A program made the translations under genes and the position numbers. Shown one piece after another: positions 18,501 through 25,538 of a stretch of 34,298 nucleotides of DNA. Every line of letters starts with the position of its first letter. Position 1 is the first letter of the stretch. Origin of the DNA: Bacteroidota bacterium (GTDB taxonomy: Bacteria; Bacteroidota; Bacteroidia; UKL13-3); the NCBI GenBank assembly GCA_030699355.1, contig JAUYMZ010000461.1, positions 1 through 34,298 of the forward strand, given 5' to 3'. A model generated the notes under the pieces. It saw only the letters and a list, made by a program, of their open reading frames with translations, ran no database searches and was not told where the DNA came from.

Positions 18501-19197
18501 ATCAGTAGATTCTCTGTCCAAAACAATTGTTTACCCACGTTCTGCCATGTTTGGTAAAAAGCCGCTAGACCTAGACAATGATGAATTGTACCTAAGCTTT
18601 AATATCAACCCGGCTAAATACGCTCACAACAGCAATGTAATTGCAAAGGTTAATTTGTGTGAAAATCCTGTAACATCTAATAGGTACTATTTGATGGCTG
18701 AATCTAACGGAGAATTGCGTGGGGTAACTCAGGTAAGAACTAACAACGAACAGCATAATTTTTACTTAACAACCTTTGGTAACTCTGCTAACGAGAAGTT
18801 CAATTATTACCTGTACGATGTGGGCACTAAACAAAAAATTGAGCTCGATTTTCATAACGAAAATAGTGCCAACAGCATTGTTGGAAGCTACACTAAACCC
18901 ATTGCCATGAGTAACACCAGTGAGTTTAATTGCAATAGCTTGGTTATGGAGAAAAAGGTGGCTATTTACCCGGTACCTTTTACAGATTACATCAATGTTG
19001 AGTTGGTTAATAATTACCAAGGAACTTATGTGGTGAAGCTATTTGATATTCAAGGCCGACAATTACTTAGCGAATCATTTAAGAAATCTGACCAATGGTT
19101 GGTACACAAAATAAATACACAGTCGATACCAGAAGGCACGTATTTAATTCAAATTATTTCAGACAAAGAAGTTATCAATAATAAATTAATAAAATAA
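9547..19197 (+). CDS. Giant multidomain surface protein (FN3, LamG, Ig-like), T9SS type A cargo
   Basis: The 3216-residue protein has a signal peptide (1-22), a unique N-terminal domain (23-190), and about four fibronectin-III-like domains (191-593). A carboxypeptidase-regulatory-like fold (594-905) is interrupted by LamG domain 1 (629-815), and two more CarboxypepD_reg-like domains follow (about 925-1090). A long middle region (1100-2000) was not recognised and contains two helical, probably coiled-coil, stretches (about 1517-1545, 1592-1633). An SbsA/Big_5-like Ig domain (about 2010-2590) encloses LamG 2 (2069-2241) and LamG 3 (2285-2470). Then come a BACON-like domain (about 2594-2690), an AFVNGQ-type module (2693-2808), two GWNW motifs (about 2820, 2924), a second divergent AFVNGQ-type module (3012-3123) and a type A T9SS sorting domain (3137-3216, YPVPFTDYINVE). 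LamG and FN3 domains suggest glycan or protein adhesion. No catalytic motif was seen. It leads the operon, 2 nt before the cadherin gene. Confidence 0.85.
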   Translation: MKKLKLLMLAFATLVMGNFAWGAGYPGTGATYEQCRGLFNFRIPIYDEYTAADDDWLSTAYVRYKNVNNQWAVLLYMNDQNFTNNQGVIAGFSSHNVRAQAFANFNFQPGSHTGTSNISPSYSITNYRTDNGNKQYYVNLLINKLPHDIKISPTGATEWRVDGAWENRAHTSPDRTDGFSNDYTFSVQTISAPPSLIATQNLCGQVDLSWSQPSQGWHSSVSCGNYGTYEYVTTRDNGNETIVTGSTNTYSSLPAGSSYTFGVKTVWRTSLNPHISLSSNVVTASGSTKGAPPAPSFSLVSTDRCDQKIQINWDFSGSENPTSFALEYATTSAFTSPTVISGLSGTSRSYQLTPPAVNTNYYFRIKAINNCGNSSTYSATEMGKAEGLITAVSSVQAVFDSINQVVRVSWVNPSANSAAVTEYKISRIEAGKANVDYQVAASELTTSNGRMQFTDENIQNCVSYRYQVRPISICNQNGAFNSTSSVTSLLNILQNISATLSTIKASKGYYSNRVQLSWTTDQRVALNNYEIWRKIAGSTADSVKIATVAGGINEYNDETAVAGFLYQYIIRGKLNCIGIVPSYTNALTDIGYKSPSGSVSGRVTFTGGFSLKGAKVFAERSNSNLSNPDGYSLSFNGSSQYVEVAHSSSLGFTGDFTMEMWVRPTNLTNDFTLLNKTDDINGGGFRLHYDYISASSSVVKFELRIGGTTYAVQMNSPLVLNSYAQITVSRVGSKLSIASNGSVKASSTVPTGAFTNTSRPITIGAAKNGSTASSFFQGNIDDVRIWGIGKDTTRILQDYGRLVSPSSPNLLLYLNFDENLGTHNRVYDQAFDYNNQQPRENHGLLYGNCTWSNSVPGSNNLAYLDYTDENGYYTISNIRYLGTGETFRVVPSFESHSFGPALRNLFIGEGASIHNGIDFLDSSSFIFKGRVYYGDSYSVDSLIYNPAPGINVYIDGNIVIQNGSPLVTNADGEFDIRVPIGEHTVKVGKNFHSFLNNGNWPIITAKHNFQADVLSRVMFIDTTKITLTGRIVGGPIEFAKPYGLTAVKSKNNLGVAIINLTTSGGGTYSKRYTTETHPTTGEYVLRVFPLFYGFSAQIKNNNENINLGPFGNLNLTTNAAFDTLTYYDTTYTQTNCATCYILSDTNKVNFVYPQSPFRRTPILYISKTANVTANNFNGADSIQVGSDRKIALKNTDGSYRFGYPFFEQGKRYSFNLFGFEKYTNFDGTNPVISQVPYQGFVQIRNEIKETGSDEKFQLDSSGRYTYTFIAGSPNTVYTANDTLSFTKRFEAFLYPDNQYLFGNAWLPQPVRAVVIGGAPKSGGFDFLTVGPSIIDFVVRRPPGSSSVATIAKGRNYTSEETNVATGSTDTKIGAIKQFGVKAITTSPVAPGSPLIITETEVKDQLEALANVVSSGKEGWVKVTNTSTNYAISTQPISGLPGHVANLGDVYVGKSENYRFSDVYSIEVIPTRLCTNPSVACPLPPSADSTSLAIITTRGYSKEGMKTSFAYSEYEIINNIIPLLERKRNDALADSTKYRSKILTTHALYGSNNDDPLWLTQRTPTNPSTTEYADTTGPSYSLLNIPSNKSHVEWDEVRRLNQDIRLWKEAIANNEKIKYQVTNNRSRYREIENFSFDSRTKITKSYTTESGEGATREWEAAAGVDLSNVFNTTFSGSGIGVKTSTTTLGGRAGTEQSVTTFPMTWEFTLEDNDLYDRFTVDVFDPKDGGSPVFINRGGRSRCPYEGPQYSKFYDPSVDFISSHTKNANRTISDGTVQIEAPVIEVIGSSIRENVPAKSAATFTIRLKNNSNHKLDYQLAIVQETNSNGGIVKIDGLDPNRIYTIDSQMVVVKVVTIERGPESYVYNDIEVEFKSPCEGEIRSSVKLSARFTPTCTDLGIKSPFNNWVVNTNSNNRLPVVIENYDINFSYFNNFQLEYKSKAATEWTILEKFNKDAPSNSPNYIPRASAVTTYNWDSLNEVKDGLFEIRAVSNCYLDSAGLNIVSVVSPSKEGIIDLTRPKVFGTPSPGDGILSPNDDISIQFTEDIDNTLLRFDNFEIKGIPNTAPVKHNATLFFDGVNDRAELQQSPNFAQKSFTMSFYAMPKRLNQKQIIVSQGVENNKLEIGFDEQNRFYAIIGNSSVTASRPVVMSQKILSPNYTDTTEIRCFTVSYNKESETILLYVDNERMNNDIDFVTNYTSAGKLTLGVGLNQSHYFRGNFTDFRLFNKALTNSEIILNLNKRASISDAGILHNWSINEGSDSILIDKIRRRELTLIGPQWVLSNPGRALQMSAGGSNVLSVNSGTYPITNSMDMTLEFWFKTNANTEQVLMSTGNPQFITNTGFFEPYWQFKLLSSGLLQIGYEGTTNRDSFTVSNTPYNDGNWHHFAMVISRTTNLSSYIDGKLINTKPAQGFPSFASSQLTLGGLKRAISVSQPTPWIERRFVGHLDEFRVWELARTAEQIANEKNTRLTGKEMGLKCYLPFETYKDNANVLLIDSTFENQSDSGVFSFLTPNSALAILNNISPVIKLAEPITNYPVTFLTNKDKIILIPEVSAAAIENTTLNITVKGLQDKYGNSMASPKTWIAYIDKNQVKWDLEEFTFEKLSGQSLTFSNDIINSGGENKQWSIGNLPWWITASPASGIIPPNSTRKVTFTIDANVNIGNYDLDLALVTNFGYNHKMYVKVKVYANPPSTWTINPNNFSSNMNIVGQIKIGNTFSTNGDDLIAAFVNGQCRGIGKLNYYSQSDKYVAYLTVYSNNPSLNELITYQIWNATEGKLHSIVESSNTACDTFKLDAIYGTFISPVIFTATDKLSRDIILNPGWNWLSFNLNMPSFHLNQHNGVAGILSTLTHPTTRDRIRVQYVMSNSDAAQQIFAEFDSTSGWVGDLKTVDVVNGYRYYSAKTDTITIVGNEIDPTTKPIKVIQGWNWIGFLSQRNLALSTALGNYDAKHGDLIKSQSQFAMFVNQVGWVGTLNTLIPNKSYMLQSVDSLSKTIVYPRSAMFGKKPLDLDNDELYLSFNINPAKYAHNSNVIAKVNLCENPVTSNRYYLMAESNGELRGVTQVRTNNEQHNFYLTTFGNSANEKFNYYLYDVGTKQKIELDFHNENSANSIVGSYTKPIAMSNTSEFNCNSLVMEKKVAIYPVPFTDYINVELVNNYQGTYVVKLFDIQGRQLLSESFKKSDQWLVHKINTQSIPEGTYLIQIISDKEVINNKLIK

Positions 19198-19199
19198 AA

Positions 19200-22100
19200 A
19201 TGAACCTAACAAAATATATATACTTTGTTATTGCATTGGTTTTATTCTCAAGCAAAGCAAAGTCTGCTGCTCCAACCTGGACAGTTAACGCAGCCTCATT
19301 TCAATACGCTATGACCTTAACAGCTAAGGCAGAGCTAAACTGTAATAATCTTAACAACCCAAGTAACAAGATTGCGGTCTTTGTAAACGGTCAAATAAGA
19401 GGAGTTGCCAATACTTCTAATGTGGTAAATGGCGCCTATATAGCCACCATGACTGTATACAGCAATACCACAAGCTCAGAAAACATTCGCTTCAAATTTT
19501 ATAATGCATCAACTGATAGTGTATATGATGGCGTTGATAGTATATTATTTCAAGAAAATGCAGCTTACGGAACTATTGGGTCTCCCTTTATAGTTAAAAA
19601 CAACAATGCACCAATAGCTCTGCAATTAAATAATAGTTCTATAAATGAAGGCCTAGCCATTAATACCAACATTGGCAACTTTACAACAACCGATAACGAT
19701 GCTGGACAAACTTTCACATACAGTTTAGTTAGCGGCACAGGCAGTGCAGATAACGCCAATTTTAACATTTCTGGAAGTACCCTTCGCACCAATGTGGTAT
19801 TAAATTTCACAAGCAAAGCAAGTCATAACATTCGTATTAGAACTACAGATACCCATGGCTGTTTTTTTGAACAAACCTTTACCATCACAGTAAACGATGT
19901 TAATACTGCACCTACCGAAATTTTTATAAGTGACTCAACTGTAAACGAAAATAGTCCAGCACTTACTATAATTGGTTCGTTTTCTGCATTAGACAATGAT
20001 TTGAGCGACACCTACACCTATTCCTTGGTAAGTGGAACAGGCAGTACAAATAATGCAAGCTTTAATATAAACGGTTTGAACCTAAGAACCACTGCTATTT
20101 TTAATTACGAAGTAAAATCTAGCTACAGCATTAGAGTGAGGGTAACAGATGGCGCCTCTAACACCTTTGATAGGGTATTTACAATTTTGGTTGATGATAT
20201 AAACGATGCACCCACTGATATTAGAATTAACGCTAGTGCTACCGGGACAAATTTTGCAGAGAATAAGCCACTTGGTTCATTAATTGGTTATTTAACAACC
20301 ACAGATGAAGATGCTAATAATACCTTTACTTATTCATTTGTAAACATTACAGGTAACAATAACAGCGATTTTTCCATTGTTAGCAATCAATTAAGAACCA
20401 ACAGCTTGTTTGATTTCGAAACCCGTCAAAATTATGTAGTGTTTATTCAAACCAATGACGGCATGGGCGGTTTATTTACCAAACAATTATTGCTTCAAGT
20501 AGTAGATAGTAATGATGCGCCAACTGCCATAAACCTCACCAATACAAGTATAAGCGAAAACCTACCTACCAATACCTTCGTGGCTAAACTTTCAGCCAAC
20601 GACCCTGATGCTGTTTCGGTTCATACCTTCAGCTTAGTGAATGGAGCAGGTAGCAGCGGGAATGCCAATTTTACCATTAGAAATGATAGCTTATTTACCA
20701 ATAGCGCCTTTGATTTTGAATCAGTTTCAAGCTATAGCATTCGTTTAAATGTGAGTGATGGAATGGGAGGTGCCTTTCAGCAATCCTTTAGCATCAGTGT
20801 TTTAAACGCCAATGATACGCCTACCGATATTAATATAAATTCTAATCAAATTGCTGAGAACTTAGCAGCCAATACGGTAATAGGAACTTTGGCTACCGCC
20901 GACCAAGATGCTAGTAATACATTTATTTATACTTTGGTTTCTGGAACGGGAAGTGCAGATAACGCAAGTTTTAACTTGGCAGGCAGTAGTTTAAGATCAT
21001 CTACTGCATTTGATTTTGAAACCAAAAATTTATACTCGATTCGTATTCGCTCTACCGATAATGGCGGGGCATACTTTGAAAAAATATTGAACATTCAAGT
21101 TACAGATGTTATAGATGCCCCAACAAACATTCTACTTAGCAATGATAGCATCAGCGAAAATCTGGCAACAAACACTTTGATTGGCAACTTATCAGGTGTT
21201 AGTCAGGATGCCTCTCCCTCTTTTACCTTTACCTTTAACAACAATATGCCGGGTAACGATAATAGTAATTTTATTTTAGTAGGAAACCAATTACGAAGCA
21301 ATGCTGTGTTCGACTTTGAAACCAAAAATGTGTATACTTTATACATTACCGCCAGCTCAGGTGCTAGTACTACTTACTCAAAAATTATTCAAGTATTTGT
21401 GCGCAATCAAAACGATGCACCCACTGATGTTTCTTTGAGTATAAACACCATCAAAGAAAACAGACCAGCGGGTTCATTTATTGGCATCTTTTCTAGTGCA
21501 GATGCAGATGCCAATAGTACTTTTTCGTATTCATTGGTAAATGGAATAGGTGGCTCAGACAATGCTACTTTTCTGGTAAGAAACGACAGCCTGTATACAG
21601 CCAGCATATTAGATTTCGAAACTAAAAACAGCTTCTCTATTCGTGTTCAAACAACCGATAATGGAAATCTAAATTTCCAGAAAGTCTTTACCATTATGGT
21701 AAGCGATAGCAACGATGCACCAATAAGCCTGAGTTTGAGCACGAATTCATTAAATGAAAATTTAGCCGCTGGTACAGTTATTGCAACTCTCAGCACAGTA
21801 GATTCAGATGCGGGTCAAACACATAGCTATTCTTTAGTTAGCGGATTTGGTTCAGACAATAACAATATGTTTAACATTGTTGGTAACCAATTACGCTCTA
21901 GTGCAAGCTTTAATTATGAAGTAAAAAATTCTTATAAAATTAGAATCCAAACCAATGATGGAAACGGTGGTACCCATTCAGACACATTCTCGATATATGT
22001 TCTGAACGCCAATGATGCACCTACTAACATTTCATTAAGCAATAACGTTGTAGTAGAAAACAGACCGCTAAATAGCTTGGTTGGACTACTAAATACCACT

Positions 22101-24380
22101 GATGAAGATGCTGGAAACTTTTTCTCCTATTCATTCTTACCCATTGCCGGAAACGATAATGCAGTCTTTTATATCAATGGAAATCAATTAAGAACTAACG
22201 CTCAATTTGATTTTGAAAGCAAACAAATTTACAATGTATTTATTCAAACCAGTGACGGTTTGGCTACCTTTTCTAAACAGTTTGTTATTTCTATTTCAGA
22301 TAGCAACGATGCACCAACCAATGTAGTTTTAAGCAATAATACGGTTGATGAAAACCTTCCAATTAATTCTTTTGTGGGCATGTTGTATAGCACAGATGCT
22401 GATGTAAACAACACCTTTAGTTATTCATTGGTTACAGGAAATGGTTCTACCAATAATGCCAATTTCATAATTAGAAATGATAGTCTTTTAACTGCTGGGC
22501 CGTTTAATTTTGAAGCCAAATCATCCTACAGCATAAGAATTCGTACAAGCGATAATGGCTTGTTATTCTTCGAAAAGCAGTTTCAAATTCTTATCAATGA
22601 TGCCAACGATGTACCAACTGATATCATATTAAGTGCCAATGAAATTACCGAAAATAGAAGTTCAAGAACATTTATTGGCTCCCTACAAACTAGCGACCAA
22701 GACCCTTCTCAAACTTTTAGCTACTCATTTGCGGCAGGTAGCGGCGATACAGACAACCTAGCATTTGTAATTATTGGAAATGAACTTCGCTCGAATAGAG
22801 TTTTTAACTATGAATCTAAAAGCAACTATTCTATTCGTATACAAAGTAATGATGGAAACGGAGGAACTACAGAAAAGGTGTTTGGTATTATTATAGCGGA
22901 TAGCAACGATGCGCCTACTAACATTGTATTAAGCACACAAACTATTGCAGAGAACTTACCAATAGCCACCAAAGTTTGTGATATGAGCACCATAGACCAA
23001 GATGCCAATGATGTATTTACATATAGTTTCGCAAATGTTACTGGCAATAACAATAACAACTTCTTTATTATTGGTAACGAACTTAGAACAAATACTACAT
23101 TCGATTTTGAAACTAAAAACTTTTACATTGTTGTACTTACCGCTACAGATGCTGCTGGTAGCAGTTTTAGCAAACAATTTGTAATTCAAATAAAAGACAG
23201 CGTAGATGCTCCAACAGCGCTAGAATTGGGAGATAATTCGGTGAGTGAAAACATGCCAATTGGAGAAATAGTAGGAACTTTTACAGCTGCCGATGCCGAT
23301 CAATTCTCAGGATTTAATTATAGTTTAGTTTCAGGAATTGGCTCCATAGATAATGGCAACTTTAGTATTGTTAACGATACGCTTTACACCAATGCCGTCT
23401 TTAATTTTGAAGTTAAGAAAACATACTCCATCAGAGTAAGAGTAACAGATGTAACCAATGCCACTTTCGAAAGAGCTTTCAACATTCAAATTACCGATGC
23501 CAATGACGCTCCTACAGCACTCCTATTATCTAACAACACCTTGCAAGAAAACCAACAAGTTTTAACAGAAATTGGCCTGTTTACTACTACAGATATTGAT
23601 GCAGATGAAGTACATAAATACGCATTGGTATCAGGCGTAGGTTCAACCGATAATACTGCCTTTATTGTGGAAGGAAATACCTTAAGAAGCAATTTCTCTG
23701 CTAACTTCGAAAATAAAAACTCCTACTCTATTCGTGTATCTACCAAAGACAACGGCGGTTCGGTATTAGAAGAAGTATTTGTAATAAATATTGTAGACAT
23801 TAGCGAAAAACCAAATATTAACGACCAAGAATTTACTGTATCAGAAAACGACAGCATAGGTACTAATATTGGTAGACTGGTTTCTAATAGTCCGGATGCC
23901 GCAGCCAATTTAACATATGGTTCTATTGGTCTGAACCCATTTTTTGCTATAGACTCTACCACAGGAGATATTAGGGTTAAACAGCGGATAGATTACGAGA
24001 AAGATAATGCCATTTCCATTATAGTAGTTGTAACAGATAGGCAAGCTGCACCACTTTATGATACGGCCATTGTTACCATTTATGTGAAAGATGAAATTGA
24101 GGTAAATCAGCCTTTACCGGTAAACAATTATTTATCGCCAAATGGAGACGGACTAAACGATTTCTTTTCAATTGATAATCCAGAATTATATTCTGCATAC
24201 AGCTTAAGCGTGTATAATGAAAGTGGCATGGAGGTGTTTTCAATATCAGGAAATTATCAGAACAATTGGGACGGCACCTACCAAGGCAATAAACTGCCAA
24301 CAGGTGTATATTTTTATGTTTTTAGTAATAGCAAAACTGGCGATAAGTTCAGGGGAGCTTTAAATATTATAAACCAATAA
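19200..24380 (+). CDS. Cadherin-repeat adhesin with CHU_C/T9SS type B sorting domain (SprB-like role)
   Basis: The 1726-residue protein has a signal peptide (1-22) and an AFVNGQ-type module (24-133, FVNGQIRGVAN) shared with the preceding giant protein. Fourteen cadherin-like repeats of about 100 residues (136-1534) follow, then one more canonical cadherin domain (1535-1634, FFAIDSTTGDI and IDYEKD). It ends with a gliding-motility-associated C-terminal domain (1635-1726, YLSPNGDGLNDFF to GVYFYVFSN), the type B T9SS signal. Calcium-binding signatures recur: DSNDAPT linkers, ENL/ENR near each repeat start, and DxDA loops. Type B cargo such as Flavobacterium SprB needs a cognate SprF-like partner encoded downstream, and one follows here after 17 nt. 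The protein is probably a long calcium-stiffened surface filament for adhesion or gliding. The ligand is unknown. Confidence 0.9.
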   Translation: MNLTKYIYFVIALVLFSSKAKSAAPTWTVNAASFQYAMTLTAKAELNCNNLNNPSNKIAVFVNGQIRGVANTSNVVNGAYIATMTVYSNTTSSENIRFKFYNASTDSVYDGVDSILFQENAAYGTIGSPFIVKNNNAPIALQLNNSSINEGLAINTNIGNFTTTDNDAGQTFTYSLVSGTGSADNANFNISGSTLRTNVVLNFTSKASHNIRIRTTDTHGCFFEQTFTITVNDVNTAPTEIFISDSTVNENSPALTIIGSFSALDNDLSDTYTYSLVSGTGSTNNASFNINGLNLRTTAIFNYEVKSSYSIRVRVTDGASNTFDRVFTILVDDINDAPTDIRINASATGTNFAENKPLGSLIGYLTTTDEDANNTFTYSFVNITGNNNSDFSIVSNQLRTNSLFDFETRQNYVVFIQTNDGMGGLFTKQLLLQVVDSNDAPTAINLTNTSISENLPTNTFVAKLSANDPDAVSVHTFSLVNGAGSSGNANFTIRNDSLFTNSAFDFESVSSYSIRLNVSDGMGGAFQQSFSISVLNANDTPTDININSNQIAENLAANTVIGTLATADQDASNTFIYTLVSGTGSADNASFNLAGSSLRSSTAFDFETKNLYSIRIRSTDNGGAYFEKILNIQVTDVIDAPTNILLSNDSISENLATNTLIGNLSGVSQDASPSFTFTFNNNMPGNDNSNFILVGNQLRSNAVFDFETKNVYTLYITASSGASTTYSKIIQVFVRNQNDAPTDVSLSINTIKENRPAGSFIGIFSSADADANSTFSYSLVNGIGGSDNATFLVRNDSLYTASILDFETKNSFSIRVQTTDNGNLNFQKVFTIMVSDSNDAPISLSLSTNSLNENLAAGTVIATLSTVDSDAGQTHSYSLVSGFGSDNNNMFNIVGNQLRSSASFNYEVKNSYKIRIQTNDGNGGTHSDTFSIYVLNANDAPTNISLSNNVVVENRPLNSLVGLLNTTDEDAGNFFSYSFLPIAGNDNAVFYINGNQLRTNAQFDFESKQIYNVFIQTSDGLATFSKQFVISISDSNDAPTNVVLSNNTVDENLPINSFVGMLYSTDADVNNTFSYSLVTGNGSTNNANFIIRNDSLLTAGPFNFEAKSSYSIRIRTSDNGLLFFEKQFQILINDANDVPTDIILSANEITENRSSRTFIGSLQTSDQDPSQTFSYSFAAGSGDTDNLAFVIIGNELRSNRVFNYESKSNYSIRIQSNDGNGGTTEKVFGIIIADSNDAPTNIVLSTQTIAENLPIATKVCDMSTIDQDANDVFTYSFANVTGNNNNNFFIIGNELRTNTTFDFETKNFYIVVLTATDAAGSSFSKQFVIQIKDSVDAPTALELGDNSVSENMPIGEIVGTFTAADADQFSGFNYSLVSGIGSIDNGNFSIVNDTLYTNAVFNFEVKKTYSIRVRVTDVTNATFERAFNIQITDANDAPTALLLSNNTLQENQQVLTEIGLFTTTDIDADEVHKYALVSGVGSTDNTAFIVEGNTLRSNFSANFENKNSYSIRVSTKDNGGSVLEEVFVINIVDISEKPNINDQEFTVSENDSIGTNIGRLVSNSPDAAANLTYGSIGLNPFFAIDSTTGDIRVKQRIDYEKDNAISIIVVVTDRQAAPLYDTAIVTIYVKDEIEVNQPLPVNNYLSPNGDGLNDFFSIDNPELYSAYSLSVYNESGMEVFSISGNYQNNWDGTYQGNKLPTGVYFYVFSNSKTGDKFRGALNIINQ
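19605..24101 (+). repeat. Array of 15 cadherin-type repeats (~300 nt unit, ~900 nt super-unit)
   Basis: Repeat starts are at 19605, 19902, 20202, 20511, 20811, 21111, 21411, 21711, 22011, 22305, 22605, 22905, 23202, 23502 and 23802. Repeats 3, 6, 9 and 12 share GNNN/GNDN and an SF or TF strand. Repeats 4, 7, 10 and 13 share NDSL or NDTL. Repeats 5, 8, 11 and 14 share a GxxLRS strand. The array therefore grew by copying three-repeat blocks. Confidence 0.9.
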
Positions 24381-24381
24381 T

Positions 24382-24389
24382 AGAAAGGA
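24382..24389 (+). promoter_or_regulatory. Shine-Dalgarno-like site of the SprF-like gene
   Basis: AGAAAGGA lies 8 nt before the ATG at 24398. It is a clear anti-SD match in a window where most starts have only A+T-rich leaders, so it may boost expression of the outer-membrane partner inside the operon. Confidence 0.45.
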
Positions 24390-24397
24390 AAATCGTT

Positions 24398-25537
24398 ATG
24401 AAAAATTTAAATAAAATAATAACTAGTATATTTTATACATGCTTATGTATGGGTGCATCTGCACAAGATCGCTCCAATTTTTATACTCAATTACTTAATC
24501 CGTATTTAAGTAATCCGGCGTTAACTGGCAGCTACGATGCCATTCATGCCGCCTTTAACGCCAAAACACTCGTTGGAGGAATCGCGTCTTCACCTCGAAC
24601 CATTAACTTTTCGCTACATTCTACCTTAGGTAAATCCTCGGATGGAATTGGCGTGAAAGCAATAAGCCAATGGAGTGGCGCCTTTCAAACGGTTAACTTA
24701 GAAGGAAGTTATAGCAAACTTGTAAGGCTAGCTAACAATCATAACCTAAATTTAGGTTTAAGTTTAGGTTTTATGCAAACCAATCTTAATACAGATTTTT
24801 TAAGTTCCCAAGTTAATTTTAATGACCCAACACTAACTAATCCAACCTTAAATGATTTATTGGTAACAGGAGGAGCAGGTTTTGTGTATAGATTTAAAAA
24901 ACAATTAGAAATCTATGGCTCTTCACCAATGATGCTAACTGGGTCTCAAAACCTAAATGGGTTTTTTATTGCGGGAGCCAACTATACGTTTATTGTGGAC
25001 GAAAATGCAGCATATAAAATTAAGCCAATTGTAAACTATTATAATTTTGTTGCGGCGCCTAAACTGGTAGATGTAATAGTAAGTGGGAGTTGGAACGAAA
25101 CTGTTTCATTAAACTTAGGATATAGAACCCACGGTTCAGCCATTATAGGTCTGGGATTTAACTTTAAAAATGTATTGGTTAACTACAATTATTACCACCA
25201 TACTGGTAATTTAAACAAATTAGCTCCTGCCTCAAATGAAGTATCTATTGCCTTTAACTTTCGCAAACCAGAAAGAAGGATTCCAAGTAAAGAGATTGTA
25301 AACGACCAGATTATACAAGACCAAATTGAGAAAATAAATCTAAAAATTAATGCCCTTCTTAATTTAGAACAAAACAGTCCTGGTTTAATTAATATCAAAA
25401 ATGAAATGGCCAAACTTAACAAAGACCTAGAGAAAATATTGGCTAAATACAAAATTGAAAATATAGACCAATTGAAAAGAATTAAAGAGCTTCAAACAAA
25501 TTTAGAACTCATTATTGCCAAGTTTAACGATAAGTAA
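24398..25537 (+). CDS. PorP/SprF-family T9SS outer-membrane protein with coiled-coil extension
   Basis: The 379-residue protein has a signal peptide (1-23, cut after ASAQ) and the PorP/SprF hallmark N-terminus (FYTQLLNPYLSNPALTGSYD). A predicted beta-barrel follows, whose last strand is about 280-290 (NEVSIAFNFRK). Family members form 14-strand barrels that serve as partners or anchors for T9SS type B cargo. Ordinary members end near the last strand. Here residues 297-379 add a charged, heptad-like helical tail (DQIEKINLKINALL, NKDLEKILAKYK) that should project into the periplasm. The gene follows the cadherin adhesin by 17 nt and precedes the OmpA-like gene by 1 nt. The cargo-partner assignment rests on this order and on the known SprB/SprF case. 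Confidence 0.9.
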   Translation: MKNLNKIITSIFYTCLCMGASAQDRSNFYTQLLNPYLSNPALTGSYDAIHAAFNAKTLVGGIASSPRTINFSLHSTLGKSSDGIGVKAISQWSGAFQTVNLEGSYSKLVRLANNHNLNLGLSLGFMQTNLNTDFLSSQVNFNDPTLTNPTLNDLLVTGGAGFVYRFKKQLEIYGSSPMMLTGSQNLNGFFIAGANYTFIVDENAAYKIKPIVNYYNFVAAPKLVDVIVSGSWNETVSLNLGYRTHGSAIIGLGFNFKNVLVNYNYYHHTGNLNKLAPASNEVSIAFNFRKPERRIPSKEIVNDQIIQDQIEKINLKINALLNLEQNSPGLINIKNEMAKLNKDLEKILAKYKIENIDQLKRIKELQTNLELIIAKFNDK

Positions 25538-25538
25538 T

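Noticed and set aside
19605-24101. Regular ~300-nt periodicity as a non-coding repeat or CRISPR-like array
   Set aside because: The frame is open throughout and every period encodes a cadherin-type domain; unit size and divergence do not fit CRISPR.
9658-24300. Numerous minus-strand open frames of 60-110 codons opposite the two giant genes
   Set aside because: They lack start context, signal peptides or recognisable domains and follow from the coding bias of the plus-strand genes.
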